From Streptomyces glaucescens (lineage in GTDB: Bacteria; Actinomycetota; Actinomycetes; Streptomycetales; Streptomycetaceae): a stretch of DNA of 64,000 bases. Positions 49,677-58,343 of the stretch are shown here, in pieces. The stretch lies in contig NZ_CP009438.1 in NCBI RefSeq assembly GCF_000761215.1, positions 7,048,501 to 7,112,500 of the forward strand. The letters are read 5' to 3'. The notes beneath the pieces are model-generated. The model had not been told where the DNA came from. It searched no databases and saw nothing but the letters and a program-made list of their open reading frames with translations. The position numbers and the translations under genes are program-made. How positions within the stretch are numbered: the stretch's first letter is position 1; the number at the start of each line of letters is the position of its first letter.

Positions 49677-50727
49677 AGGCCCGGCGCGGGAGGTACGCGA
49701 GGCCGTGCGCGCCCGGCTCGCCCAGCTTGGCGATGTCCAGCCGGGCCAGTCGTTCCAGGGTCTCCAGGTCGACGATGTCGACGGTGGACGAGACGACGCA
49801 GGCCACGTAGGCGAGCCGGCCGTCGGGGGAGGACGCGATGGTCAGCGGGAAGAGGCCGACCTCGACGTGGCCCAGCCGCTCACGGGTCCCGGCGTGGAAC
49901 ACGGTGAGGCGGCCCGGCGCCTGGCGGCCGAGCCGGGAGGCCGGGTCGGGTGCCACCCGCACCTCGCCGGCGAGCAGTCTGCCCGTCGAGGTCAGGTGCA
50001 CCGGCAGGACCACGTCCTCGGTGGGCAGGGTGCCGACGACGGACGCCGTCCGCGTGTCGACGACACGGATCCCGGTGGCCGGCCGTTCCCCGGTGACTCC
50101 GGAGAAGTCGGCGTAGGGCGCGGCGACGAAGGCGTGCGCGCCGTCGGCGGACACGGCCAGGCCCTCACTGCCGGGCACCTCGGCCCTCGCGGTGAGCGTG
50201 TCTCGTTCGAGGTCGACGATCGACACGAACGGCGCTTCCTTGTTGGTGGCGCAGCCCGTCCGCCCCGCCGGGTCGATGGCGAACCAGTGGGGTCCGGGCG
50301 CGTCCGTGTCGATCCTGCCCACGGGCCGGCGGGTCTCCGTGTCGACCACCACGACACCGCCGGGCCGGTCGTCCTTGCCTTCCACACTGACGTAGAGGCG
50401 GCCGCGCGCCGGGTCCAGCGCCAGTCCGTGCGGCCCGTGTTCCGGGGCGAGGTCGACGAGCTCGACGATGCGGCGGGCGTCGGGGTCGATGACGGCGACT
50501 TCGGTGCGCCGGCCGCCGTTGGCGTGGTAGTAGCCCGAGCGGTACGTCAGGGTGCACCACAGCAGCCGCCGCGTCGCGTCGAAGCACAACTCGTGCGGCT
50601 CGGCCGGGACTCGCACATCGCCGAGGTGCCGGTCGGAGACCACGTCGAAGAACGAGACCGTCGGTCCGCTCTGGCTGACGACGGCCAGGACGTCACCTTC
50701 CCTGCCGTCACGGGGGGACTGCTGCAC
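49675..50727 (-). CDS. YncE-like beta-propeller protein
   Basis: 350 residues from GTG 50727 with GAGGAG 6 bases upstream. Repeated blades of the form VVDTETRRPVGRID, VDLERDTLTARAEVPGSEGLAVSADGAHAFVA and VDLETLERLARLDI match the YVTN/YncE seven-bladed propeller. No signal peptide is seen, so it seems cytoplasmic, unlike E. coli YncE. It may bind a ligand, metal or DNA, or be a lactonase-like enzyme. It is divergent from a LysR gene that probably controls it. Confidence 0.78.
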   Translation of the reverse strand: MQQSPRDGREGDVLAVVSQSGPTVSFFDVVSDRHLGDVRVPAEPHELCFDATRRLLWCTLTYRSGYYHANGGRRTEVAVIDPDARRIVELVDLAPEHGPHGLALDPARGRLYVSVEGKDDRPGGVVVVDTETRRPVGRIDTDAPGPHWFAIDPAGRTGCATNKEAPFVSIVDLERDTLTARAEVPGSEGLAVSADGAHAFVAAPYADFSGVTGERPATGIRVVDTRTASVVGTLPTEDVVLPVHLTSTGRLLAGEVRVAPDPASRLGRQAPGRLTVFHAGTRERLGHVEVGLFPLTIASSPDGRLAYVACVVSSTVDIVDLETLERLARLDIAKLGEPGAHGLAYLPRRA

Positions 50728-50874
50728 GAGAGCTCCTCGAAGAGAGTGCCGAAGGAATGCCGCGCGTCTTCGCGGGCCGTCACCACCCTCCGCGCCGCAG
50801 GAGGTCCGCAGCAATGCAAGGATCGGCACAGGATCATTGACCCGAAGCGCAAAAATGCAGCTCAGGAGGGCACT

Positions 50875-51798
50875 GTGGATCTCAACCTGCTGCGGGTCCT
50901 GGACGTCCTGCTCCAGGAGAACAGCGTGACCCGCGCGGCGGAGCGCCTCGGCACCTCGCCCGCAGCGGTCAGCCGTACCCTGGCCCGGCTCCGCCGCGCC
51001 GTCGGCGACCCGCTGCTGGTCCGGGCCGGCCAGGAGATGGTTCCCACCCCGCGGGCCGTGCAACTCCGGGAGGAAGTGGGCGCGTTGCTGCGCCGCTGCG
51101 ACGCCGTCCTGCGGCCCGGCCCCGGTTTCGACGCCACGCACCTCCAGCGCACCTTCACGGTGCAGGCGGCCGACCTGCTGCTGGTGGGACTGGCGAGGAA
51201 CCTGACCGAGCGGATCCACGCCGAGGCGCCTCGGGTCGACGTCGTCTTCCTGCCGGAGGCGGTGGAGGGCGGCCCCGGGCTGCGGCAGGGCTGGGTGGAC
51301 GTCGAACTGGGCGTCCTCGGACACCTGGACCCGGAGATCCGGACCCGGCAGCTCGCGCGGACACCCCTGGTCGGCATCGCCCGCAGCGGCCACCCCCTCT
51401 TCGAGGGGCGCATCGACGCCCGCCGCTTCGCCGCGGCCGACCACATCGGCATCTCCCGGCTCGGCAAGCGCCTCGGGCCCATCGACAGCGCGCTCGCGGA
51501 ACTCGGGCTGCACCGCCGGACCGCGGTCGTGGTGCCCAGCCACACGAGCGCGATGATGCTCGCCCGGGACACCGACCTCGTCGCGCTCAGCCTGGCCGAC
51601 TGGCTCCCCGACACCGTCACCGCGATGGGGCTGCGGACGTTCCCCGTCCCCCTCGATCTGCCGCCCCTCGACCTCGGGATGGCCTGGCACCCCCGCAACT
51701 CGGCCGATCCCGGGCACCGCTGGTTCCGTGAGCACCTGGCGGCCGTCGTCCTCGCGGCACCAGCGGAACCGGGGGCGTTAGCCCGTACTTCCGGCTGA
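50875..51798 (+). CDS. LysR-family transcriptional regulator
   Basis: 307 residues from GTG 50875 with AGGAGGG upstream. The HTH is DLNLLRVLDVLLQENSVTRAAERLGTSPAAVSRTLARLRRAVGDPLLVRAG, followed by the LysR substrate domain (TFTVQAADLLLVGLARNL and on). The sequence most resembles the NodD/PcpR-like subgroup that begins V-D-L-N-L-L. It is divergent from the YncE-like gene with 147 bp between starts. Codon 302 is TTA (51778-51780). Confidence 0.92.
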   Translation: MDLNLLRVLDVLLQENSVTRAAERLGTSPAAVSRTLARLRRAVGDPLLVRAGQEMVPTPRAVQLREEVGALLRRCDAVLRPGPGFDATHLQRTFTVQAADLLLVGLARNLTERIHAEAPRVDVVFLPEAVEGGPGLRQGWVDVELGVLGHLDPEIRTRQLARTPLVGIARSGHPLFEGRIDARRFAAADHIGISRLGKRLGPIDSALAELGLHRRTAVVVPSHTSAMMLARDTDLVALSLADWLPDTVTAMGLRTFPVPLDLPPLDLGMAWHPRNSADPGHRWFREHLAAVVLAAPAEPGALARTSG

Positions 51799-52001
51799 CG
51801 CCCATTCCTGCCTGCCGGCCGGCCGCGCCCCGCCGCCCGCATCGGCACGGGCGTCAACCGGGGCCGGTCCCCGGGGCCCCGACGCGACGGGAGGGACACT
51901 GCGCTCCTCGCACCCGGCGTGGCGGAGGGCCGGGCAGTCCGGGAGCCGGGGAGCGCGCCCGTGTCCGCCGCGCCCCTCCGGCCCCCGGTCCCGGCGTGTG
52001 C

Positions 52002-53090
52002 CTACGCCGCGTCCTCGGTGAAGTCCTCCTCCAGGGGGCCCTCCTCGCCGACGCCCTCCGCTCCCATCATGGCGGCGCCGAACCCGCCGAGGATCTCGTC
52101 CATGTCGAGCTCGGTGGCACCGGCCGGGGCCGTGGGGGCCTGCCCCTCGCTCATCCTCACCACCAGGCCCAGCTTCTTCACCTTCGCGTTCTCGGCCAGC
52201 TCGGCGAGGTCGACGTACACCTCGCTCAACTCGCCGTTCTTGAGCGTGAAGTCGGCCGTGACCTTGGTGTTCGGGGCGTCCGCGAAGTCCTTGGCCGTGG
52301 GCATCTCCGCACCCGGCGGCAGCTTCTTCGCGAGCGGACGGATCTCGTCGAAGAACTCCGTGACCAGAGTCCGGAACGGCGCGGTGGCGGTGATGTGCTC
52401 GGAGCCGTCCTTCTCGCCGGCGCTCCTGAAGTCGACCTCCCGGGCGATGGTCTCGCGCAGCGCGTCCAGCAACTGCCGCTGAGTCCTGGCGTCGAGGGTG
52501 GGCTCCGGCGAGGGCTTGGCGCCGGGCTCCGCCCCCATCTCGGCGGCCGTCCTCTCCATCTCCTTCATGTCGATCTTCACCCACTTGCCGGCGAGCGCGT
52601 CCTTGAGACCGCCCGCCTCCGGGGGCAGGTCCTGCGCCGACGGCACGGGCGCGCCTATCACCTCGCCGAGCGCGTCGATGTCGGAGCGGATGTACGTGTA
52701 GTCACCGATGACCCGGTACTCGACCAGGTCGCCGTCCTCGGTGCCGACCTTCAGGGCCATGCCGACGTAGTCCTTCTCGCCGGACTCGTCGAGCGGCTTC
52801 CTCGACTGCACGGTGACCTTGATCTTCGCGCCGCTCAGCAGGTCGGCGACCTCCTCGGGGAGCTCGTCACCGGGCTCCGGGTCCGTCGAGGAGTCCAGCT
52901 CCTTCAGCGTCCGGGCGTCGGTGTCGAGGCCGAACTCGAAGGAGATCGACTTCTCCTTGCCGAGCTTCTCGAAGGCCTCGTCCAGCTTCTTCCCGGCGGA
53001 CAGCTGCTCCACGGTGCCGCAGGCGGCCGAACCCGCCAGGACGGCGCCGACGACTGCGGTGGCGGTCAGGGTCTTGCGTATGGCGGTGAT
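52002..53090 (-). CDS. Lipoprotein gene lacking a canonical start codon
   Basis: From GTG 53012 the frame encodes 336 residues, but the same frame upstream reads a complete lipoprotein signal peptide, IRKTLTATAVVGAVLAGSAAC, with the lipobox SAAC, then GTVEQL. Between the in-frame upstream stop and GTG 53012 there is no ATG, GTG or TTG. GAGGAG (53097-53102) sits exactly where a start is expected, before two ATC codons (53093-53091, 53090-53088) and an ATA (53081-53079). Either a non-standard AUC/AUA start is used or the start is mutated or misread. The mature protein is acidic, Lys-rich, without known catalytic motifs; it looks like a secreted cell-envelope lipoprotein. Confidence 0.65.
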   Translation of the reverse strand: MTAIRKTLTATAVVGAVLAGSAACGTVEQLSAGKKLDEAFEKLGKEKSISFEFGLDTDARTLKELDSSTDPEPGDELPEEVADLLSGAKIKVTVQSRKPLDESGEKDYVGMALKVGTEDGDLVEYRVIGDYTYIRSDIDALGEVIGAPVPSAQDLPPEAGGLKDALAGKWVKIDMKEMERTAAEMGAEPGAKPSPEPTLDARTQRQLLDALRETIAREVDFRSAGEKDGSEHITATAPFRTLVTEFFDEIRPLAKKLPPGAEMPTAKDFADAPNTKVTADFTLKNGELSEVYVDLAELAENAKVKKLGLVVRMSEGQAPTAPAGATELDMDEILGGFGAAMMGAEGVGEEGPLEEDFTEDAA

Positions 53091-53110
53091 GATGGTCTCC
53101 TCGTCAGTGC

Positions 53111-53125
53111 GATCACGGCGTGATC
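53111..53125. promoter_or_regulatory. GATCAC-GGC-GTGATC inverted repeat
   Basis: A 15-bp inverted repeat just upstream of the ribosome-binding site of the startless lipoprotein gene. It could be an operator or form a small leader hairpin. The gap 53126-53381 shows nothing else. Confidence 0.35.
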
Positions 53126-53381
53126 ACCGGCAAGACTCCCGACACCGCCGAATGGTTGTGCCGCCAGGACGGCCGATGCCCGAACGGAGACTCCCGGGTT
53201 CCTCGGGAACGTCTCCCTCAACAGGGGCACCTTGTGGCGGGAGGCTGACCTCGGTGAGCAGACGGTGCCGCTCGCACGTGGACGAAGAGACCGGGACCCC
53301 GCGCGAAGCGCCGGCACGGGTGCAACGGGCGGTTCCCGCGGCCGCCTTGGTGTGGTCCGCAGGCGTGATCGTGCGGGGGGT

Positions 53382-54356
53382 TCACCGCCAGTCGTCGATC
53401 ACGTAGGCGTCCGGGTGGCTGTAGCCGGGTTCGTTGGGCTTGTGCATGGTCACGCCCTGCAGCCAGGTGCGGAAGCCGCGGTCGGCCATGCGCCGGTAGG
53501 CGTCCTCGCGGGCCAGGTTCACTCCGGCGTCCAGTTGTCCCAGGCCCTTCTCGGCGGCCAGCCGCTCGCACGCGTCCAGCAGTCGCTCGAACCGGTCCGC
53601 GGCGTCCGGGCCGGGGCGTACGGCGCCGAACTTGACGAAGCACACGTCCTCTCCGGCCTCCGACCCCGCTCCGCAGTGGCAGACGGCCAGGCCGTCGAGG
53701 CCGGAGCCGGTGCCTTCGAGGAGGACGGTGTCACCGAGCCCCTGCGCCTGGGCGGCCTCGATCTCGCGCTCCAGGTTCAGGCCCTCGTACACGGCCCCCG
53801 TCAGGGCGCGGCCGAGACCCAGCGCATCGGAGCGCTCGGCGGCGGTCAGCTCGCTGTACAGCACCCGGCCGGGGACCGCGGCACCGACGGTGACCTGCTT
53901 CTTCATGATGGCGGTGAGGAACCTGGGCCAGAAGCCGTACCGGCGGTACAGCTCGAGGTGCTTGGGACTGTGCGAGAAGGTGAACAGCCCGAGGTGGCGG
54001 TTCCCCCAGGTGTCGAAGCAGGCCATGACCGGTTCCATGAGGCGCCTGCCGATGCCCCGGTCCCACAGGTCCGGGTGTACGGTCAGCGGGCCGAAGTACC
54101 CGACGCTGCCCCAGTCGGTGGCGAAGTTCGACCCGACGACCTCGCCCTCGACGGTCGCTGCGAACGCCGCGTGCGGATCTGCCGTCCAGCGGGAGCGGAC
54201 GTAGTCGGCGGTCCCGAAGAACGTCTCCGGTTCAGGAGACCCGAGGAAGGTCCCGAAGGCGACCCTGAAGATCCCGTCGGCCCGGTCCAGGTCCGGTTCG
54301 GCCAGCGGGCGGACCGACACCGGGGCGGCGGCACTCGTTCGCTTCGCTCCGGACAT
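53382..54356 (-). CDS. GNAT-family N-acetyltransferase
   Basis: 324 residues from ATG 54356, preceded by AAAGGAGAG; a longer frame to 54404 lacks this signal. The GNAT domain is N-terminal (about 10-160): VRPLAEPDLDRADGIFRVAFG, then FGPLTVHPDLWDRGIGRRLMEPVMACF, the acetyl-CoA-binding Q/R-x2-G-x-G/A segment, and HLELYRRYGFWPR. A second half (about 180-324), with GTGSGLDGLAVCHCGAGS and ARGFR-like endings, suggests a degenerate second GNAT-like fold. The substrate is unknown. Confidence 0.82.
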   Translation of the reverse strand: MSGAKRTSAAAPVSVRPLAEPDLDRADGIFRVAFGTFLGSPEPETFFGTADYVRSRWTADPHAAFAATVEGEVVGSNFATDWGSVGYFGPLTVHPDLWDRGIGRRLMEPVMACFDTWGNRHLGLFTFSHSPKHLELYRRYGFWPRFLTAIMKKQVTVGAAVPGRVLYSELTAAERSDALGLGRALTGAVYEGLNLEREIEAAQAQGLGDTVLLEGTGSGLDGLAVCHCGAGSEAGEDVCFVKFGAVRPGPDAADRFERLLDACERLAAEKGLGQLDAGVNLAREDAYRRMADRGFRTWLQGVTMHKPNEPGYSHPDAYVIDDWR

Positions 54357-54484
54357 GATCGCTCTCCTTTCCGCCCCCGGTTCCATCGCACCACGGTCGT
54401 GCACCGCCGGCGAAGCGACGGGCCATGGTCACCACCGTCGACGGGTCCGCGCGGCGAACCGCCGGGCGGAACGGCCCGCCCGGT

Positions 54485-54982
54485 TCAGCCGGCGGCCAGT
54501 GCGGCGTTCCACGCGGGGCTGTCGACGTAGTGGTTGTCGAAGCGCTCCGAGGACGCCTTGATCTCCTCGAAGCCGGCTTCGCCGCGCATCACCCGGCCCA
54601 GGAGCCGCAGGTAGTCGAAGCGGGCCATGCCCGGAGTGAAGGTGAACAGCACGTCCGCCGTGCACCCCGGGGCGGCGGCGAAGGCGTGCGGGGTGTGCGG
54701 CGGGACGAGCAGGAAGTCGCCCGCGTTCAGCACGGTGACGGCTTCCCCCAGCAGGACGCGCAGGGATCCGTCGATGACGTGGAACATCTCCGCGGCCCGG
54801 GTGTGGTAGTGCGCCGGCGCTCCCACCGCCCCCTCCGCGAAGGTCGAGCGGTAGCAGGTCAGCAGACCGCCTGTCGTCTCGGAGTCCGCCAGCAGCGTCA
54901 TCGTGCTGCTGGGGTCGCTCGTCGTCTCGGCCTCGGCGCCCCGGGTGAGAACCGGCGCGAAATCGGTACGGATGCCGCTCAT
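54485..54982 (-). CDS. Cupin-domain protein
   Basis: 165 residues from ATG 54982 with AAGGGAG upstream. Cupin motif 1 is HYHTRAAEMFHVIDGSLRV (two His, one Glu), and motif 2 is NAGDFLLVPPHTPHAFA (His). This supports a single metal-binding beta-barrel similar to quercetinase-like or sugar-binding cupins. It might be a small dioxygenase, isomerase or binding protein; no neighbour fixes its role. Confidence 0.8.
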   Translation of the reverse strand: MSGIRTDFAPVLTRGAEAETTSDPSSTMTLLADSETTGGLLTCYRSTFAEGAVGAPAHYHTRAAEMFHVIDGSLRVLLGEAVTVLNAGDFLLVPPHTPHAFAAAPGCTADVLFTFTPGMARFDYLRLLGRVMRGEAGFEEIKASSERFDNHYVDSPAWNAALAAG

Positions 54983-55408
54983 CGAATGCGCTCCCTTGGT
55001 AGCGGGCGTCGTCTTCTTCGCCCTTGTGATCACCATTCTGGGTGGGAAGTTGACCGGATGGGTGGGGCAATCCGCCCACGGAATCCCAGGTCAATTCCGC
55101 GGCGTCCGTGCCCGTTCCGGAGCCCGCTTTGCGCCCGCCGGCCCGCCTTCCGCGTGCGCCGCCACGGCATCGGCTGACGCCGCGTCAGAAGGGGAGGGAC
55201 CCTCCGCGCGGGCGGGGTTCGGCGGCGTCCGCGAGCCGTGCCGGACCAGGGGCCCTCGCCCGCGGGGTCCCGCCGAGAGGAGCGCCGGTGATGCGGCGGG
55301 CAGGAGGGTGCGCCGGGTGACACGCGTGCGGGAAATGATGGCTATCGCGTTCCGCGGCACCGTACTTTTACGCCTGTGTCCGGCGGCGAAGAAGAAAGGC
55401 GGCATTTC
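54983..55408. other. Divergent region between the cupin gene and a hypothetical gene
   Basis: About 425 bp. The first 120 bases are AT-richer and likely hold the cupin promoter. A short hydrophobic plus-strand frame near 54972-55060 has no ribosome-binding site and was not called. The rest is GC-rich without clear signals. Confidence 0.35.
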
Positions 55409-55990
55409 ATGGCGAAGCGGGGACGTGTTTCTGCGCGGCAGCGCGCCGCGAGGGAGGCGGGCCGACGGGCCGCCGCAGCCGTGCGCCTGGCGGGAGCCCG
55501 GCCGTCCGGCCTGCGGCCGCAGCCCCAAGGCACGGTGGCGGGGGTGCCGCGGCCGGCCCGTGCGGCGGACGGTGCCACGGGGCCGGCGGGCAACGTCGCG
55601 GTGTCCGTGTGTGCTCCCGGGTGCCGGGTCTGCGCCGAGGCCCGCGAGGAGTTCACCGCCCTGCGCGCCGCCTCCCTGCTGCAGCGGCGCCGCCTCGACG
55701 AGCCCGACCGCTACCCCTACGCCGCCGGCAAGCACACGCTGCACCGCAGCGCCTGCCGGCAGATCAAGCAGGGGATCGGCGGCCTCGAGGGAGACGACTC
55801 GCCGCGGTTGCACGGCGCTCTGACCCGCTTCGCCCACGACGGGACCCTCACCTCCGGGTGGGCCACGCACCTGCGCGTCATGGAGCCCGCCGAGGCGGCC
55901 GGCTGGGTGAAGGAGCGCACCGGTCCCCGCGGCGGCACCCACTACCGCCTGTGCGGCATCTGCGGACCCGTCCGGCCCGAGAACGCGTGA
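55409..55990 (+). CDS. Hypothetical protein with Cys-rich centre (193 aa)
   Basis: 193 residues from ATG 55409 with AAAGGCGGC upstream; an in-frame GTG at 55376 is an alternative. The first 65 residues are basic and low-complexity. The conserved-looking core contains VSVCAPGCRVCAEAREEFTALRAASLLQRR, KHTLHRSACRQIKQGIGGLEGD and a terminal YRLCGICGPVRPE. C-x3-C-x2-C and C-x2-C pairs plus His suggest zinc binding. No named family is recognised. Confidence 0.6.
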   Translation: MAKRGRVSARQRAAREAGRRAAAAVRLAGARPSGLRPQPQGTVAGVPRPARAADGATGPAGNVAVSVCAPGCRVCAEAREEFTALRAASLLQRRRLDEPDRYPYAAGKHTLHRSACRQIKQGIGGLEGDDSPRLHGALTRFAHDGTLTSGWATHLRVMEPAEAAGWVKERTGPRGGTHYRLCGICGPVRPENA

Positions 55991-56173
55991 GCAGCGGGCG
56001 GGGGCGGCCGCGGGGCGGCCTGCGTGGAGCGAGCCGCAGGACGTCGCGCCCGGTGCCGGCCGGGAAGGCCGGGAGCGCGGACCCCCGTGACCGCGGAGCC
56101 CGGGAATCCGGCGTTCCGGCGGGCCGGCCGTTCCCGGCGGCGTAGGCGGGGCCTTCCGGGTTATCCGGAGGGT

Positions 56174-57238
56174 ATGGCGAGTCTGCATCTTCCCGGGCGC
56201 AAGGCGCACCACGGCCGCGGCGAGACGCGGGCGGCCGAAGTGCCGACGCCCGAGGAGGCCGGGCCCGGGCCCGAGGTGGCGCGCCGGGAACCCGACGCGC
56301 CGACGAAGCTGCCCAAGCGAGCCTGGAGGGCCGTCCTCCGGGGGACCGTACGGGAGTTCAGGGACGACGAGCTGACCGACCGCGCGGCGGCCCTGACGTA
56401 CTACGGCGTGCTGTCCCTGTTCCCGGCGCTGCTGGTGCTCGTCTCCCTGCTCGGCATCGCCGGCGAGTCGGCGACGGACACGGTGCTCGGCAATCTCGAG
56501 CAGCTCACCCCCGGCGCGGCCCGCACCATCATCACCGGTGCCGTGGAGCAGCTCCAGGGGAACGCGGGCGTCGGGTCCGTGATGGCGATCGTGGGCCTGG
56601 TGCTGGCCGTGTGGTCGGCCTCCGGCTACGTGGCGGCGTTCATCCGGACGTCCAACGCCGTCTACGACGTGCCGGAGGGCCGCCCGATGTGGAAGATCCT
56701 CCCGATCCGCGTCGCGCTGACGGTCGCGTTGATGATCCTGGCGGTGATCAGCGCGCTGATCGTGGTCTTCACCGGCGGTCTGGCGCGCCGGGCGGGGCAG
56801 GCCCTCGGCATCGGGGACACCGCGCTGACGGTGTGGTCGATCGCCAAGTGGCCGGTGCTCGTCGTGCTGGTCACCCTCATGATCACGATCTTGTACTGGG
56901 CGAGCCCGAACGCCCGGGTCAAGGGCTTCCGCTGGATCACCCCCGGCAGCGCCCTGGCCCTGGTGATGTGGATGATCGCCTCGGCCGGGTTCGCGGTCTA
57001 CGTCGCGAGCTTCGCCTCCTACAACAAGACCTACGGCACGATGGCCGGCGTCATCGTCTTCCTCGTGTGGCTGTGGATCACCAACCTGGCCATCCTGCTG
57101 GGCCTGGAGTTCGACGCGGAGATCGTACGGCAGCGCGCCATCGCGGGCGGCCTGCCGCCGGGCCGCGAGCCCTACGCCGAGCCGCGCGACACCCGGGCCT
57201 GGAACGCGCGGGACGTGCGCCGGCTGGACGAGGCGTGA
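56174..57238 (+). CDS. YihY/virulence factor BrkB family membrane protein
   Basis: 354 residues from ATG 56174 (GGAGGGT upstream). After a charged N-terminal 45 residues there are six membrane segments with the family signature DRAAALTYYGVLSLFPALLVLVSLLG, SASGYVAAFIRTSNAVYDVPEGRPMWKILPIRVALT and YNKTYGTMAGVIVFLVWLWITNLAILLGLEFDAEI. BrkB/YihY proteins were once named RNase BN; their function is still unclear, with envelope or transport roles proposed. A PAP2 gene follows in the same direction, 78 bp later. Confidence 0.9.
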   Translation: MASLHLPGRKAHHGRGETRAAEVPTPEEAGPGPEVARREPDAPTKLPKRAWRAVLRGTVREFRDDELTDRAAALTYYGVLSLFPALLVLVSLLGIAGESATDTVLGNLEQLTPGAARTIITGAVEQLQGNAGVGSVMAIVGLVLAVWSASGYVAAFIRTSNAVYDVPEGRPMWKILPIRVALTVALMILAVISALIVVFTGGLARRAGQALGIGDTALTVWSIAKWPVLVVLVTLMITILYWASPNARVKGFRWITPGSALALVMWMIASAGFAVYVASFASYNKTYGTMAGVIVFLVWLWITNLAILLGLEFDAEIVRQRAIAGGLPPGREPYAEPRDTRAWNARDVRRLDEA

Positions 57239-57316
57239 CCGGGAAACAGGCCGGAAGAGGCTGATCAGGGGCAAGCAGCGGGCTTGTGCCGGCGCACTGC
57301 CGGATACCCGGGGTTC

Positions 57317-57922
57317 ATGAGATTGCTGACGGAGTCGGTGGAACTCGACCGGGTGCTGACACAGCGGGCGGCTTCCCGCATCCCGCCGGGCGTGGGCAAG
57401 GTGCTCTCGGCGGTCGAGGAGGCCGCCGAGAGCAGCAAGCTGTGGTGTGCCGCCGCCGTGGTGATGATGTCGCTGGGCGGACGGCGCGGGCGGCGAGCGG
57501 CGGGCGCCGGCCTGACCGCCCTGGCCGGCGCGCAGCTGATCTCGAACGGACTGTGCAAGCAACTGGTGGACCGTCCCCGGCCGCCGAAGGAGTGGTTCCC
57601 TCACGACGAGGCCGACGACCGCCCCGGTTCCTCCTCCTTACCGTCCGGGCACACCGCCGCCGCGGTGGCGTTCACCGCCGCCGTGGCACCCGCCTGGCCC
57701 GCCGCCGGGGCGGCGTGCGCGGTGCCCGCCGCCATGGTGGCGCTCGAGCGGGTGCAGAGCGGCGCCCACTACCCCAGCGACGTGGCCGCCGGAGCCGCCA
57801 TCGGCCTGGCCACCGCCTGGCTCACGCGCCGTGCTCCGCGCATGGTCCTGCGGTACGGGATCCGGCGTGCCGCGGCGTTCGGGCCGGGTGGACCCGGGCA
57901 GATCGTGCCGAGCCCACGGTGA
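57317..57922 (+). CDS. PAP2-family membrane phosphatase
   Basis: 201 residues from ATG 57317. The three phosphatase motifs are present: KQLVDRPRP (K-x6-RP), PSGH, and SGAHYPSDVAAG (S-x5-H-x3-D form). It probably dephosphorylates undecaprenyl diphosphate, phosphatidic acid or a related lipid at the membrane. Codon 108 is TTA (57638-57640), immediately before the PSGH motif, so full translation should need the bldA tRNA. A strong inverted repeat follows the stop. Confidence 0.88.
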   Translation: MRLLTESVELDRVLTQRAASRIPPGVGKVLSAVEEAAESSKLWCAAAVVMMSLGGRRGRRAAGAGLTALAGAQLISNGLCKQLVDRPRPPKEWFPHDEADDRPGSSSLPSGHTAAAVAFTAAVAPAWPAAGAACAVPAAMVALERVQSGAHYPSDVAAGAAIGLATAWLTRRAPRMVLRYGIRRAAAFGPGGPGQIVPSPR

Positions 57923-57940
57923 CGTGAGGCCGCGGCGGAT

Positions 57941-57973
57941 GCGGGCGGCGCACCGGCCCGGTGCGCCGCCCGC
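57941..57973. terminator. 33-bp inverted repeat terminator
   Basis: GCGGGCGGCGCACCGG (57941-57956) and CCGGTGCGCCGCCCGC (57958-57973) are perfect complements around a single C; in RNA the inner pairs would open to form the loop. It serves the convergent PAP2 and DUF6131 genes. Confidence 0.75.
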
Positions 57974-58024
57974 CGTGGCCGGCGGGCAGCCCGCGCAGCG
58001 GGGTGCGGCGTCGCCGGGGACCGG

Positions 58025-58180
58025 TCACCAGTAGTGCCGGCGACCGCCGACCGCGTGTCCCATGGCTCCCATGATCCACAGGATCGCGCCGATGACCGCC
58101 AGGATGATTCCGATCGTCCACAGGATCGATATGCCGGTGACGAAACCAACGACCAGCAGGATGATTCCAAGGAGGAGCAT
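58025..58180 (-). CDS. DUF6131-like small hydrophobic membrane protein (51 aa)
   Basis: 51 residues from ATG 58180, preceded by TAGGAGG. Two membrane segments (MLLLGIILLVVGFVTGIS and WTIGIILAVIGAILWIMGA) and a short basic C-terminus rich in Gly, Arg and His (GGRRHYW). It matches the layout of the DUF6131 proteins common in streptomycetes, of unknown function and often stress-related. A GGGTAC box lies about 50 bases upstream, resembling a sigma-B -10 element, but a good -35 is not seen. Confidence 0.85.
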   Translation of the reverse strand: MLLLGIILLVVGFVTGISILWTIGIILAVIGAILWIMGAMGHAVGGRRHYW

Positions 58181-58343
58181 GATCGCCTCCTACGACGTCA
58201 GTGCTGCTACCACTGTGGACCGCAGTACCCCTGTTGGGAAGTCTTTACCTGCGCCGCACGGGACGTGATGCCGCGGGTCCCCCGGCGCCTCCTCCGCCCA
58301 TGCCTGCGGCGGGAGCGACCCTGAGGGCGTGCTCCTCGGGACG

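Noticed and set aside
54972..55060. Short hydrophobic plus-strand peptide opposite the cupin start
   Set aside because: No ribosome-binding site, it overlaps the cupin gene start, and the frame continues into low-complexity sequence.
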